64,000 bases of DNA from Ideonella sp. (GCA_016721465.1 JADKIA010000003.1:62001-126000), one strand, 5' to 3'. Positions 7,978-15,701 are shown, counted from the first letter of the stretch. The notes: a model not told the origin generated them from the sequence alone. Translations and numbers: made by a program.

Positions 7978-8472
7978 CTCACGGTGCGGGAACTGCGAAT
8001 ATGAGGCATGTGGTTGTTCCGTGCGCGAGGAGGCGGCCCTTGCCATCAGTGATCCGGCCTTCCGCGGTGCCCGCGCGGCGCCCGCTGCCCAGAACTTTCC
8101 TTCTGCGCGGATCGGGCCCGTGTCTGCCGTGATTGGGCGGATGAACGAGATCTTGAATTCGAGTGTTGTCGATGCGATTCCCTTTTCCACAGTCGACTGA
8201 ATCGCCAGCCCCATGCAACTGTCGAGTAGCGTGGCGGCGAGTCCACCATGTACGGTGCCCCAAGGATTGAAGTGATCTTCCTTTGGCTCCGAAGTGAGGA
8301 CCACGCGTCCCTTTTCCGCCTCAAGTATGTCGTAGCCAAGAGTCCGGGCCATTTGGTTCAGGGGCAGCGCGCCACTTGCAAGGCCCTGTACGAATTCGAG
8401 ACCGGTCAATTCTCGAAGCTTGTCCGGACTGACAGTCCCGTAGGTCTTGTTTTCTCTGCCAGTAGGTTGCAT
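7972..8472 (-). pseudogene. PaaI/YbgC-type hotdog thioesterase with a one-base frameshift near its end
   Basis: Residues 1-125 match a PaaI-like acyl-CoA thioesterase, with the motif HFNPWGTVHGGLAATLLDSCMGLAIQ (about 67-92), then STTLEFKISFIRPI and GPIRAEGK. After EGK the expected continuation (VLGSGRRAGTAEGRI...LLAHGTTTCLIF) lies in the neighbouring frame, which ends at 7979. Near 8094-8099 the sequence reads GAAGGAAAGTTCTGG where GAAGGAAAGGTTCTGG would keep the frame, so one G appears missing. As written, the last 40 or so residues are replaced. This could be a decayed gene or a sequencing error. Confidence 0.78.
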
Positions 8473-8610
8473 CGCTTTCTCCTTGAAGGGGCAACGACCC
8501 TAGCAAGATCGCTCGATCAAGTCTGGCCGCTTTCGGACATGTCCTCTCCTCAGTGCGCTGACCGCTGCCGTCACTTAAACCAGGTGGGCGCCGATGAGTT
8601 CGATCGTGAT

Positions 8611-8721
8611 GCCTAACGTGGGAATTGAGCTGCCCGGAACAGCGTGGCGCATTTGGCCCAGAATGAAATGAGGGCCAAGTGCGCCACGCTGTGGAGGGTC
8701 AGCTCGAATGACGGGTTAGGC
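8611..8721 (-). other. attC site L (111-bp type)
   Basis: GCCTAAC (8611-8617) to GTTAGGC (8715-8721). The stem reads GCATTTGGCCC / GGGCCAAGTGC, keeping a G-T pair. It closes repeated cassette copy 5. Confidence 0.92.
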
Positions 8722-9058
8722 AGCGGCCGGCCTGGGCTTTGGAAGACCGCAGAAGCTTGAGGAACCTTGGGCATGACCGTGAGGTTGCCAGCATTGCCTG
8801 CGATTGGCAATGGCCTGTGCTCGAGGATGGCATGGGTCTTGAATGCGGAGGTGGAAGTGGCCCGAATGTGCCAACGGTATTGGCGTTGGCGGACAACGGA
8901 GCTTCTTACATTGGCCTGGCGAGATGGCGGTGGCGGCGCAGCTGACAATTCCAGCCCAGCGAGCGCTGGATCGCGAGCCAGACCGCGCTGCAAAGTAGGC
9001 GACTTCAGGATTTGAGCGCACAAACCTTGGCCCGCAATGCATTCGGCTGTTGGCCGCT
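8611..9058 (-). repeat. 450-bp repeated cassette, copy 5 (448 bp, 2-base deletion)
   Basis: The same unit, but GCGAGCGCTGG (about 8960) replaces GCGAGCGCGCCGG of the other copies, a 2-base loss that shifts both candidate reading frames. A - strand start at 9042 (MHCGPRFVRS) runs into the wrong frame after about 25 codons. Confidence 0.85.
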
Positions 9059-9190
9059 GCCTAACGTTGGAATTGAGCTGACCACGGAAGCGTGGTGCCT
9101 TGGCTGACCAGGGCGATAATGCGCGAAGCGCAAGCCCTGGGCAGACGAGGCGCCACGCTGTAGTGGGTCAGCTCGAATGACGTGTTAGGC
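9059..9190 (-). other. attC site M (132 bp)
   Basis: GCCTAAC (9059-9065) to GTTAGGC (9184-9190). Close to site G in length and sequence. Confidence 0.9.
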
Positions 9191-9558
9191 CGCGCTTTTT
9201 GGCAGTAGGTGTTGGGAGCCATAGTTTTGGTGACCGCGTGCGATTGGCCAACTCTACGGCAGTACTCGGCGCGAGCCAAGCTGCAGTGCAGCTTTTCTTG
9301 GCCTTGCTTGTCTTGAATTGCTTGCCCAGAATGCCCGCTCTGATGGTGCCGCGAGTGCCGAAGGACACGAGCGCTGCGGTAAGAAGAAGCCGAACGTCGT
9401 ACTCTTGGTCCGTTGGACTGCTCGGTGGGATTGCTTTGTTTCTACCATCCGCGATCTGGAATGCTGGCGTCGCTTTGCGTGAGCATTGCGGACTTGCCCA
9501 TAGTCTTGGTCTTTGTCTCCCCGGGCTTTTGGATGTGCTGCCGCTCTTCCAATGCGAG
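9191..9558. other. Cassette body without a recognisable gene
   Basis: This 368-base body lies between attC M and attC N. The - strand frames are short; the best is 9168-9368, 66 codons with no known domain, though the frame is open upstream without an ATG. A + strand frame from a TTG at 9199 to 9564 is open for 121 codons, with hydrophobic stretches such as AAVQLFLALLVLNCLP, but it runs against the array and lacks a ribosome site. I see no supported gene, and the GC content is low for this genome. Confidence 0.5.
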
Positions 9559-9669
9559 GCCTAACGTGGGAATTGAGCTGCCCGGAACAGCGTGGCGCAT
9601 TTGGCCCAGAATGAAATGAGGGCCAAGTGCGCCACGCTGTGGAGGGTCAGCTCGAATGACGGGTTAGGC
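9559..9669 (-). other. attC site N (111-bp type)
   Basis: GCCTAAC (9559-9565) to GTTAGGC (9663-9669). Same stem variant as site L. It closes repeated cassette copy 6. Confidence 0.92.
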
Positions 9670-10008
9670 AGCGGCCGGCCTCGGCGTTGAAACACTGCGG
9701 AATGTTGATGAGCCCTGGGCATGGCCGTGAGGTTGCCAGCATTGCCTGAGATTGGCAATGGCCTGTGCTCGAGGAAGGCATCGACCTTGAATGCAGAAGT
9801 GGAAGTGGCCCGAATGTGCCAAAGGTCTTGGCGCTGGCGGGCCAGGGAGCTTCCTACATTGCCCTGGCGAGATGGCGGTGGCGGGGCAGCGGACAATTCC
9901 AGCCCAGCGAGCGCGCCGGATCGCGAGCCAGATGGCGCTGCAAAGAAGGCGACTTCAAGATTTGAAAGCACAAGCCTTGGCCCGCAATGTATTTGGCTGT
10001 TGGCCGCT
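9559..10008 (-). repeat. 450-bp repeated cassette, copy 6
   Basis: Exactly 450 bp. It shares the attC-proximal subtype of copy 3 (GGCGTTGAAACACTGCGGAATG). Both the - frame (from 9971) and the + frame (9721-10014) are open. Confidence 0.85.
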
Positions 10009-10119
10009 GCCTAACGTGGGAATTGAGCTGCCCGGAGCAGCGTGGTGCATTTGGCCCAGAATGAAATGAGGGCCAAATGCGCCACGCTGTGGAGGGTCAG
10101 CTCGAATGACGGGTTAGGC
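10009..10119 (-). other. attC site O (111-bp type)
   Basis: GCCTAAC (10009-10015) to GTTAGGC (10113-10119). It serves the attI-proximal cassette; its right box overlaps that gene's stop. Confidence 0.92.
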
Positions 10120-10557
10120 ATCACGTTGCGTGTCGCGAGGTAGAGCCGCCTGACAGATGAAGAACAGTTCGCCGAAGGTGAGACCTTGATGCCAGATGGC
10201 ACAAAAGTCGACCTTGTACTGTCGCTCAATCTTGACGGCGAGCGTTTCAAGTTCTAGCCCATCGATCCCGCCGTTTGTGGGGTACAGAGCCTCGTAGATC
10301 TGGAAGATTTGGTCCTGCGGACCGAACTGAAGTCTTTGAGTGTCGTGGAAGCCGAAGCACTTGACGAAGAGAAGAAGGTAGTTGCGGACTTCGGTGGATG
10401 CCGCAGTAGGGAACGCCTTCTTCCAAGCGCCGCCTTGACATGCGCGACTGCGATAGGGCTCAGGCGGATACCCGCCATATCGACTCTTCAGGAGCCACCC
10501 GACGAGGACAAGCAGGGCGACTGCACAGAGCAGTGATGTGACGACGGTGGAGGGCAC
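10114..10557 (-). CDS. Membrane-anchored acyl-carrier-like protein (first cassette)
   Basis: This 147-residue protein begins with a hydrophobic segment (about 6-24, VTSLLCAVALLVLVGWLLK). The C-terminal 85 residues (VRNYLLLFVKCFGFHD...GGIDGLELETLAVKIERQYKVDF...LTFGELFFICQAAL) have the helical spacing of carrier-protein-like domains of the DUF1493 kind, with GGIDGLELE where a carrier protein has its DSLxxxE motif. The usual serine is not obvious, so phosphopantetheine attachment is doubtful. It is the cassette nearest attI, so it should be the best expressed. The domain call is tentative. Confidence 0.6.
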   Translation of the reverse strand: MPSTVVTSLLCAVALLVLVGWLLKSRYGGYPPEPYRSRACQGGAWKKAFPTAASTEVRNYLLLFVKCFGFHDTQRLQFGPQDQIFQIYEALYPTNGGIDGLELETLAVKIERQYKVDFCAIWHQGLTFGELFFICQAALPRDTQRDA

Positions 10558-10577
10558 GGCGGCAAGTGTGTTGTGAT

Positions 10578-10650
10578 GCCTAACGTGCTATCGACAGCAA
10601 GTCGGAGTTCGACTTGTGGTGGCTTGTGTCCATGGGTAGGTGGAAGAGGT
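10578..10650 (-). other. attI site (junction box and adjacent region)
   Basis: GCCTAAC at 10578-10584 is the last junction box towards the integrase and has no paired GTTAGGC to its right before intI, as expected for attI rather than attC. The next bases (GTGCTATCGACAGCAAGTCGG) would hold the weaker integrase-binding sites. The right limit is a guess. Confidence 0.7.
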
Positions 10651-10676
10651 CATGGGTGGCCGTCTACGAATGGATA

Positions 10677-11042
10677 TTAGCTGACGACCCGGTCTAGGAG
10701 ATGGAGGCGGCGGGCAGTGGTCCTGGGCAAGGACCAGGCTTGCCTGCTGATGTCCCACTGGCCGCCATGCGATCGAACGATCTGGCGAAGCGTCTGTTCG
10801 GTGTGGCCGATGTGCACATGAACCCGGTCGGGCGTTGTCTTCCTGGGCTTGACCAACGGTGCGGCGTCCACCAGCAACTCGACGGTGGTGTAGCGCATGT
10901 TCTGTGCGCGATCCTGTCGATAGCGAACGCAGATGAGTTGGTCGCCGAATCGGCGCTTCAGCTTCTTTCCACCCGGTTGGTCCGGCAGGAGTTTCTTGAC
11001 GATCCGGGTCTGGCTGAGGTGTTCGATGGGTGAGGCGGACAT
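10677..11042 (-). CDS. Conserved-looking small protein between attI and intI
   Basis: The 121-residue basic protein lies between the attI junction and the integrase, an unusual place for a gene. Its middle (MRYTTVELLVDAAP) and C-terminal part (LRQIVRSHGGQWDISRQAWSLPRTTARRLHLLDRVVS) carry a GGxWDxxxxxWxLP pattern reminiscent of HARP-type nucleic-acid-binding motifs. From memory, similar small proteins are found beside tyrosine recombinases, but I cannot verify that here. It reads in the same direction as the cassettes and lies downstream of the leftward promoter at 11164-11191. A directionality or accessory factor for IntI is a speculative role. Confidence 0.6.
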   Translation of the reverse strand: MSASPIEHLSQTRIVKKLLPDQPGGKKLKRRFGDQLICVRYRQDRAQNMRYTTVELLVDAAPLVKPRKTTPDRVHVHIGHTEQTLRQIVRSHGGQWDISRQAWSLPRTTARRLHLLDRVVS

Positions 11043-11160
11043 GTCTGGGCTCCATGGCGGGCGTGGGCTCCGCCGGCATGGATGGGTGCCTCGCCGGCAG
11101 CATGCTGCGGTGCACGGCGCCGGATGCTTCAGGGGGCTTGCGTCGCGGGCGGCACCGGTG

Positions 11161-11180
11161 TACTGTATAAAACACCAGTA
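11161..11180. promoter_or_regulatory. LexA (SOS) box upstream of intI
   Basis: TACTGTATAAAACACCAGTA keeps both outer arms of the LexA consensus TACTGT...CAGTA, with CTGT-N8-CCAG in place of CTGT-N8-ACAG. It ends 20 bases before the intI start, where SOS control of integron integrases is known in other bacteria. It also covers the -10 of a leftward promoter. Confidence 0.8.
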
Positions 11181-11191
11181 TTGCTTGACAA
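11164..11191 (-). promoter_or_regulatory. Leftward (Pc-like) cassette promoter
   Basis: On the - strand, TTGTCA (11191-11186) is followed after 16 bases by TATACA (11169-11164), a good sigma-70 match. It points towards the 121-residue gene and the array. The -10 lies inside the LexA box, so LexA could also repress array expression. Confidence 0.6.
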
Positions 11192-11200
11192 GTCTTTTTC

Positions 11201-12409
11201 ATGCCCTCCACCATCGTCTTGCCAGAACCCCATGCATCGGCCCCTGTGCCCGGCGGGCTGATCGAACAGTTGCGGCGCAGCATTCGCTACATGCACTTCA
11301 GCATCCGCACGGAGCAGGCCTACGTGCATTGGGTGAAGGCATTCATTCATTTCCATGCGTTGCGCCATCCTTCTGAAATGGGCGGCGTCGAGGTCGAGGC
11401 CTTTCTCACCTGGCTGGCCGCCGACAGGCAGGTCTCGGCAGCCACCCACAAGCAGGCGCTGTCGGCGCTGCTGTTCCTGTACCAGAAGGTCTTGGGTCGG
11501 CAGATGCCGTGGATGGATCAGATCGGCCGGCCCAAGGCGGCACCCCGCCTGCCGGTCGTGCTGTCGCATGACGAGGTGGCGCGATTGCTGGCAAGTCTGG
11601 GGGACGAGCACTGCTTGTTTGGTCAGTTGCTCTATGGCACGGGCATGCGCCTTCTCGAAGGATTGAGGCTGCGCGTCAAGGACATCGATTTTTCGCGCCG
11701 CGCCATCATTGTTCGCGACGGCAAGGGCAGCAAGGATCGGGTGGTGATGTTGCCCTCGTCGCTGGAGATCCCGTTGCGTCGCCAGTTGCAGGCGGCGCAC
11801 ACGATCTGGTCGGCCGATCGCGCCGAGGGTGTTCCGGGGGTGCACCTGCCGTTTGCGCTGTCGCGCAAGTACCTGCGCGCGCCGGAGTCGTGGACATGGT
11901 TCTGGGTTTTCCCGCAGGCGCAGCTGTCGGACGATCCACGCAACGAAGGCCTGCGGCGGCGGCACCACCAGCACGAGCAGTTGTTTCAGCGCGCCTTCAA
12001 GCGCGCATTGGGTGCGGCCGCCATTGCCAAACCCGCCACGCCGCACACCTTGCGTCATTCGTTCGCCACGCACCTGCTGCAATCCGGCTACGACATCCGC
12101 ACCGTGCAAGAGTTGCTGGGCCACTCCGATGTGAGCACCACCATGATCTACACCCATGTGCTCAAGCTGGGCGGGGGCGCGGTGCGCAGCCCGCTGGACG
12201 GCCTGGAGCCCCTGGGCGCCTTGGACAGCGGCCCGGTTCAGCACGGTACCCCGCTTCGCACGGCGCCCGGGCCTGGCTCGGGCGCCGCCCAGGGCTATCC
12301 GTCAATGCGCCGTGCCACCCTCCGCCACACCCGCGAGCCCGATCCGTGCTACCACGTTCACTGCCCGGCTACGCCGAGCTCCACTGCCGCAGCAATTTCA
12401 GCTTTCTGA
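11201..12409 (+). CDS. intI: Integron integrase IntI (tyrosine recombinase) with extended C-terminus
   Basis: IntI recombines attI and attC sites to capture or shuffle cassettes. The protein shows an N-terminal SAM-like domain (21-107) and a catalytic domain with R150 (GTGMRLLEG), H282 and R285 (HTLRHSFATHLL), H308 (LLGHSD) and nucleophile Y317 (IYTHVLKLGGG). The integron-specific extra patch is at 219-238 (ALSRKYLRAPESWTWFWVFP). The body ends at VRSPLDGL (about 334), the usual IntI end; another 68 residues of low-complexity sequence run to the stop and overlap dnaE2. The ATG at 11201 has no clear ribosome site. A LexA box lies immediately upstream. Confidence 0.95.
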   Translation: MPSTIVLPEPHASAPVPGGLIEQLRRSIRYMHFSIRTEQAYVHWVKAFIHFHALRHPSEMGGVEVEAFLTWLAADRQVSAATHKQALSALLFLYQKVLGRQMPWMDQIGRPKAAPRLPVVLSHDEVARLLASLGDEHCLFGQLLYGTGMRLLEGLRLRVKDIDFSRRAIIVRDGKGSKDRVVMLPSSLEIPLRRQLQAAHTIWSADRAEGVPGVHLPFALSRKYLRAPESWTWFWVFPQAQLSDDPRNEGLRRRHHQHEQLFQRAFKRALGAAAIAKPATPHTLRHSFATHLLQSGYDIRTVQELLGHSDVSTTMIYTHVLKLGGGAVRSPLDGLEPLGALDSGPVQHGTPLRTAPGPGSGAAQGYPSMRRATLRHTREPDPCYHVHCPATPSSTAAAISAF

Positions 12410-15400
12410 GCGGCGCCTCGCACCCCGAAGAGCTGATCGCTGCCGCGCAGTTGCGGGCTTACTCGGCGCTGGCCATCACCGACGAGTGTTCGCTGTCGGG
12501 CGTGGTGCGTGCACACACCGAGGCGCGGCGCCTGGGGATGCCACTGGTGGTGGGCGCGCGCATGCAGCTGTCGCCACCGGCGTCGTCGAGCGCTGCTGGC
12601 GCGACGGCGGACCCGGTCGTTGGCACGGGGGCCGCGCCCAGCGCCTCCGCGTTGCCGGCCTCGCAGTCCTCGGTGCTGCGCGGGCATGCGCCGCCTTGCC
12701 TGGTGCTGCTGGCGCAATCCCGGCGCGGCTACGGCAATCTGGCGCAGTGGATCAGCGTGGCGCGGCGGCGCGCGGCCAAGGGGCAGTACACCGCGCTGGC
12801 GTCCGATCTGGAAGGGCGCGTGCCGCATGCGCCCTTCCTGGCCGGCCTGCCCGATTGCTTCGCGATCCTGGTGCCCGAGGGCCCCCAGTCCTTCGAGGCG
12901 ATGTTCGCGCACGCGATGTGGCTCAAGACCTGGTTCGGCACCGAGCGTTGCGCCATCGGGGTGCCCTTGCTGCACCGGCCTCACGATGCGCGTCTGCTGG
13001 AGGTGGTGCAGCGCGTGGCCGGCTTGACGGGCCTGCGGCCCGTGGCTTGCGGCGACGTGCGTATGCACGCCCGCTCGCGCAAGCCCCTGCTCGATGTGCT
13101 CACCGCCACGCGCCTGGGCTTGCCGGTGGCCGATTGCGGCTTCGAGCTGGCCGCCAATGCCGAGTCGCACCTGCGCTCGCGGCTGCGCCTGGCGCGGCTG
13201 TACCCGGCCGAGTGGCTGGCCGAGACGCTGCGCATCGCCGCCAGCTGCGCTTTCTCGCTGGACGAACTGCGCTACGAGTACCCGGAAGAAATCGTGCCCA
13301 CCGGCCACACGCCCACCAGCTGGCTGCGCTGGCTGACCGAGCAAGGCGTGAAGCGGCGTTTCCCCGCCGGTGAGCTGCCTGCGGTGCGCCAGACCATCGA
13401 GCACGAGCTGGCCTTGATCGCCCAGCTGAAGTTCGATCCCTATTTCCTCACCGTGGCCGACATCGTGCAGTGGGCGCGCAGCCAGGGCATCCTGTGCCAG
13501 GGCCGGGGCAGCGCGGCCAATTCGGCGGTGTGCTATTGCCTGGGCATCACCGAGGTCGATCCGGCGCGCACCTCGCTGCTGTTCGAGCGCTTCATCAGCG
13601 CCGAGCGCAACGAGCCGCCCGACATCGATGTCGATTTCGAGCACCAGCGCCGCGAGGAGGTCATCCAGTACATCTACCGCAAGTACGGACGACACCGCGC
13701 TGCGCTCACCGGCGTGATGATCAGCTACCGGCCGCGCTCGGCGCTGCGTGACGTGGGCCGGGCACTCGGTCTCGATCTGGACCGCATCACCGCCGTGGCC
13801 AAGGGCCAGCACTGGTTCGATGGCCGAGAGATCGCCCCCGACCGCCTGCGCGAGCAGGGCCTCGACCCCGATTCGCTGGTGTGTCGCCAGTGGGTGGAGC
13901 TGACGAAACAGTTGATTGGCTTCCCGCGCCACCTGTCGCAGCACCCGGGTGGCTTCGTCATTGCGCGCGACGACATCTCGCGCCTGGTGCCGGTGGAAAA
14001 CGCGGCGATGGCGCAGCGCACCGTGGTGCAGTGGGACAAGGACGACCTCGATGCACTGGGCCTGATCAAGGTGGACATCCTGGCGCTCGGCATGCTCAGC
14101 GCCATCCGACGGGCTTTGCAGATGATTGCGTCCAAGATGAGCGTCCAGGATTTCCGGATGCAGGATGTCCCGGCGGAAGACCCGGCGGTGTACGAGATGC
14201 TGTGCCGCGCCGATTCGATCGGTGTCTTCCAGGTCGAAAGCCGCGCGCAGATGAGCATGCTGCCGCGGCTGCGGCCGCGCAAGTTCTACGATTTGGTGAT
14301 CGAGGTGGCCATCGTGCGGCCCGGCCCCATCCAGGGCGGCATGGTGCACCCCTACCTGCGCCGCCGCTCGGGCGAGGAGCCGGTGGACTTTCCGCATGAC
14401 GATGTGCGCCAGGCACTGGGACGCACGCTGGGCGTGCCCATCTTCCAGGAGCAGGTGATGCAACTGGCCATCCTGGCCGCCGATTTCACGCCCGGCGAGG
14501 CCGACGCGCTGCGCCGTGCCATGGCGGCCTGGAAGCGCAAGGGCGGCCTCGGCCCCTTCCACGAGCGCCTGGTGGGCCGCATGGTGGCCAAGGGCTACGA
14601 GCTCGAATTCGCCGAGCGCATCTTCAAGCAGATCGAGGGCTTCGGCGAGTACGGTTTCCCCGAGAGCCATGCCGCGAGCTTCGCGCTGCTGGTCTACGTC
14701 AGCGCCTGGATCAAGCACCACCACCCGGATGCCTTTCTGGCCGCCTTGCTCAACAGCCAGCCCATGGGTTTCTATGCGCCCGCGCAGCTGGTGCGCGATG
14801 CGCGCGAGCACGGCGTGCAGGTGCTGCCGGTCGATGTGCTGCGCAGCCAGTGGCACAGCACGCTGGAGGATGTGGCGCCGACGCCAGGCGACGCTGAGCC
14901 AGTCAATGCCATGCCGACCAAGGAACGCGTCCTGAAGCCCGTGCGCCTGGGGTTCAACAGCCTGTCGGGGTTTCGCGAGGCCGACGCGCTGCGCCTCGTC
15001 GCGACCCGCGCCGACGCGGTGAACGAGCCCGGGGCGGATGCCGCCTTCGCCAGTGTGGAAGACCTGGTGCGCCGCGCCAGGCTCGATGCCCATGCGCTGG
15101 ATCTGCTGGCCCGGGGCGATGCGCTGCTGCCCCTGGTGGGCCATCGCCACCAGGCGGTGTGGGCGGCGCGCGGCACGGACACGCGGGCCACGGCCATGCT
15201 GCAGGCCACGCGCACGCACGAGGCACTGGCGGAGCTGCCCGCGCCGGCGCTCGGCGAGCAGGTCGTGGCCGACTACCGCGCCAGCGGCCTGTCGTTGAAG
15301 GCGCACCCGCTGTCCCTGCTGCGCGATCGGCTCGCGGCCTTCAAGGTGCAGCCCGCGGCGGTGCTGGCCCTGTGCCGCCCTGGCCAGCTGGCGCGCGCCT

Positions 15401-15666
15401 CGGGCCTGGTCACCCACCGCCAGCGCCCCGAGACGGCCAAGGGCGTGGTCTTCGTCACCCTCGAGGACGAGACCGGCGCGGTCAACGTCATCGTCTGGCC
15501 CGCCGTGGCCGCTGCGCAGCGCCAGGCCTTGCTGGCGTCCACGCTGTTGACGGTGTATGGCGTGTGGCAGGCCGAAGGGCAGGTGCGGCACCTGGTGGCC
15601 AAGACGTTGGTGGACCATTCCGCGCTGCTGCACGGCCTGGAGGCGCGCAGCCGCAACTTCCACTGA
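12346..15666 (+). CDS. dnaE2: Error-prone DNA polymerase DnaE2 (ImuC)
   Basis: DnaE2 is the SOS-induced C-family polymerase that performs mutagenic lesion bypass, normally with ImuA and ImuB. The 1106-residue product starts with the PHP domain (YAELHCRSNFSFLSGASHPEEL, ITDECSLSGVVRAH). It contains the polymerase core with GRGSAANSAVCYCLGITEVDP and PDIDVDFEHQRREEVIQYIYRKYGR, the thumb and tau-like helical parts, and an OB-fold near the C-terminus (VTHRQRPETAKGVVFVTLEDETG). I chose GTG 12346 because homologs begin close to this YAELHC motif; the frame is open further upstream inside intI. It overlaps the end of intI by 64 bases. No imuA or imuB is adjacent, which is unusual. Confidence 0.94.
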   Translation: MLPRSLPGYAELHCRSNFSFLSGASHPEELIAAAQLRAYSALAITDECSLSGVVRAHTEARRLGMPLVVGARMQLSPPASSSAAGATADPVVGTGAAPSASALPASQSSVLRGHAPPCLVLLAQSRRGYGNLAQWISVARRRAAKGQYTALASDLEGRVPHAPFLAGLPDCFAILVPEGPQSFEAMFAHAMWLKTWFGTERCAIGVPLLHRPHDARLLEVVQRVAGLTGLRPVACGDVRMHARSRKPLLDVLTATRLGLPVADCGFELAANAESHLRSRLRLARLYPAEWLAETLRIAASCAFSLDELRYEYPEEIVPTGHTPTSWLRWLTEQGVKRRFPAGELPAVRQTIEHELALIAQLKFDPYFLTVADIVQWARSQGILCQGRGSAANSAVCYCLGITEVDPARTSLLFERFISAERNEPPDIDVDFEHQRREEVIQYIYRKYGRHRAALTGVMISYRPRSALRDVGRALGLDLDRITAVAKGQHWFDGREIAPDRLREQGLDPDSLVCRQWVELTKQLIGFPRHLSQHPGGFVIARDDISRLVPVENAAMAQRTVVQWDKDDLDALGLIKVDILALGMLSAIRRALQMIASKMSVQDFRMQDVPAEDPAVYEMLCRADSIGVFQVESRAQMSMLPRLRPRKFYDLVIEVAIVRPGPIQGGMVHPYLRRRSGEEPVDFPHDDVRQALGRTLGVPIFQEQVMQLAILAADFTPGEADALRRAMAAWKRKGGLGPFHERLVGRMVAKGYELEFAERIFKQIEGFGEYGFPESHAASFALLVYVSAWIKHHHPDAFLAALLNSQPMGFYAPAQLVRDAREHGVQVLPVDVLRSQWHSTLEDVAPTPGDAEPVNAMPTKERVLKPVRLGFNSLSGFREADALRLVATRADAVNEPGADAAFASVEDLVRRARLDAHALDLLARGDALLPLVGHRHQAVWAARGTDTRATAMLQATRTHEALAELPAPALGEQVVADYRASGLSLKAHPLSLLRDRLAAFKVQPAAVLALCRPGQLARASGLVTHRQRPETAKGVVFVTLEDETGAVNVIVWPAVAAAQRQALLASTLLTVYGVWQAEGQVRHLVAKTLVDHSALLHGLEARSRNFH

Positions 15667-15701
15667 TCGGCACATGGCCCGATGTCGCGGAGAATTCGCC
15701 C

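Larger units (their letters stand above)
1..12409. mobile_element. Chromosomal integron (integrase, attI and 15 visible cassettes; left end outside window)
   Basis: The platform is an integron-type tyrosine recombinase gene on the right, an attI junction near 10578, and a leftward array of 15 attC sites at regular spacing between short genes read on the - strand. Each gene stops within or just before an attC that starts GCCTAAC and ends GTTAGGC on the + strand. The array has a visibly lower GC content than the core genome to the right. A partial cassette gene at the left edge shows the array continues outside the window. No transposase or resistance gene is present, so a sedentary chromosomal integron is more likely than a mobile class 1 type. 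Confidence 0.93.

Noticed and set aside
275..10119. Regular repeats resembling a CRISPR array
   Set aside because: The repeats are 111-132 bp, pair into long stems, have GCCTAAC/GTTAGGC ends and flank genes of variable size; they are attC sites. No cas gene is present.
11185..11190. A perfect TTGACA on the + strand just before intI
   Set aside because: A matching -10 would fall inside intI. The sequence is better explained as part of the -35 (TTGTCA) of the leftward promoter.
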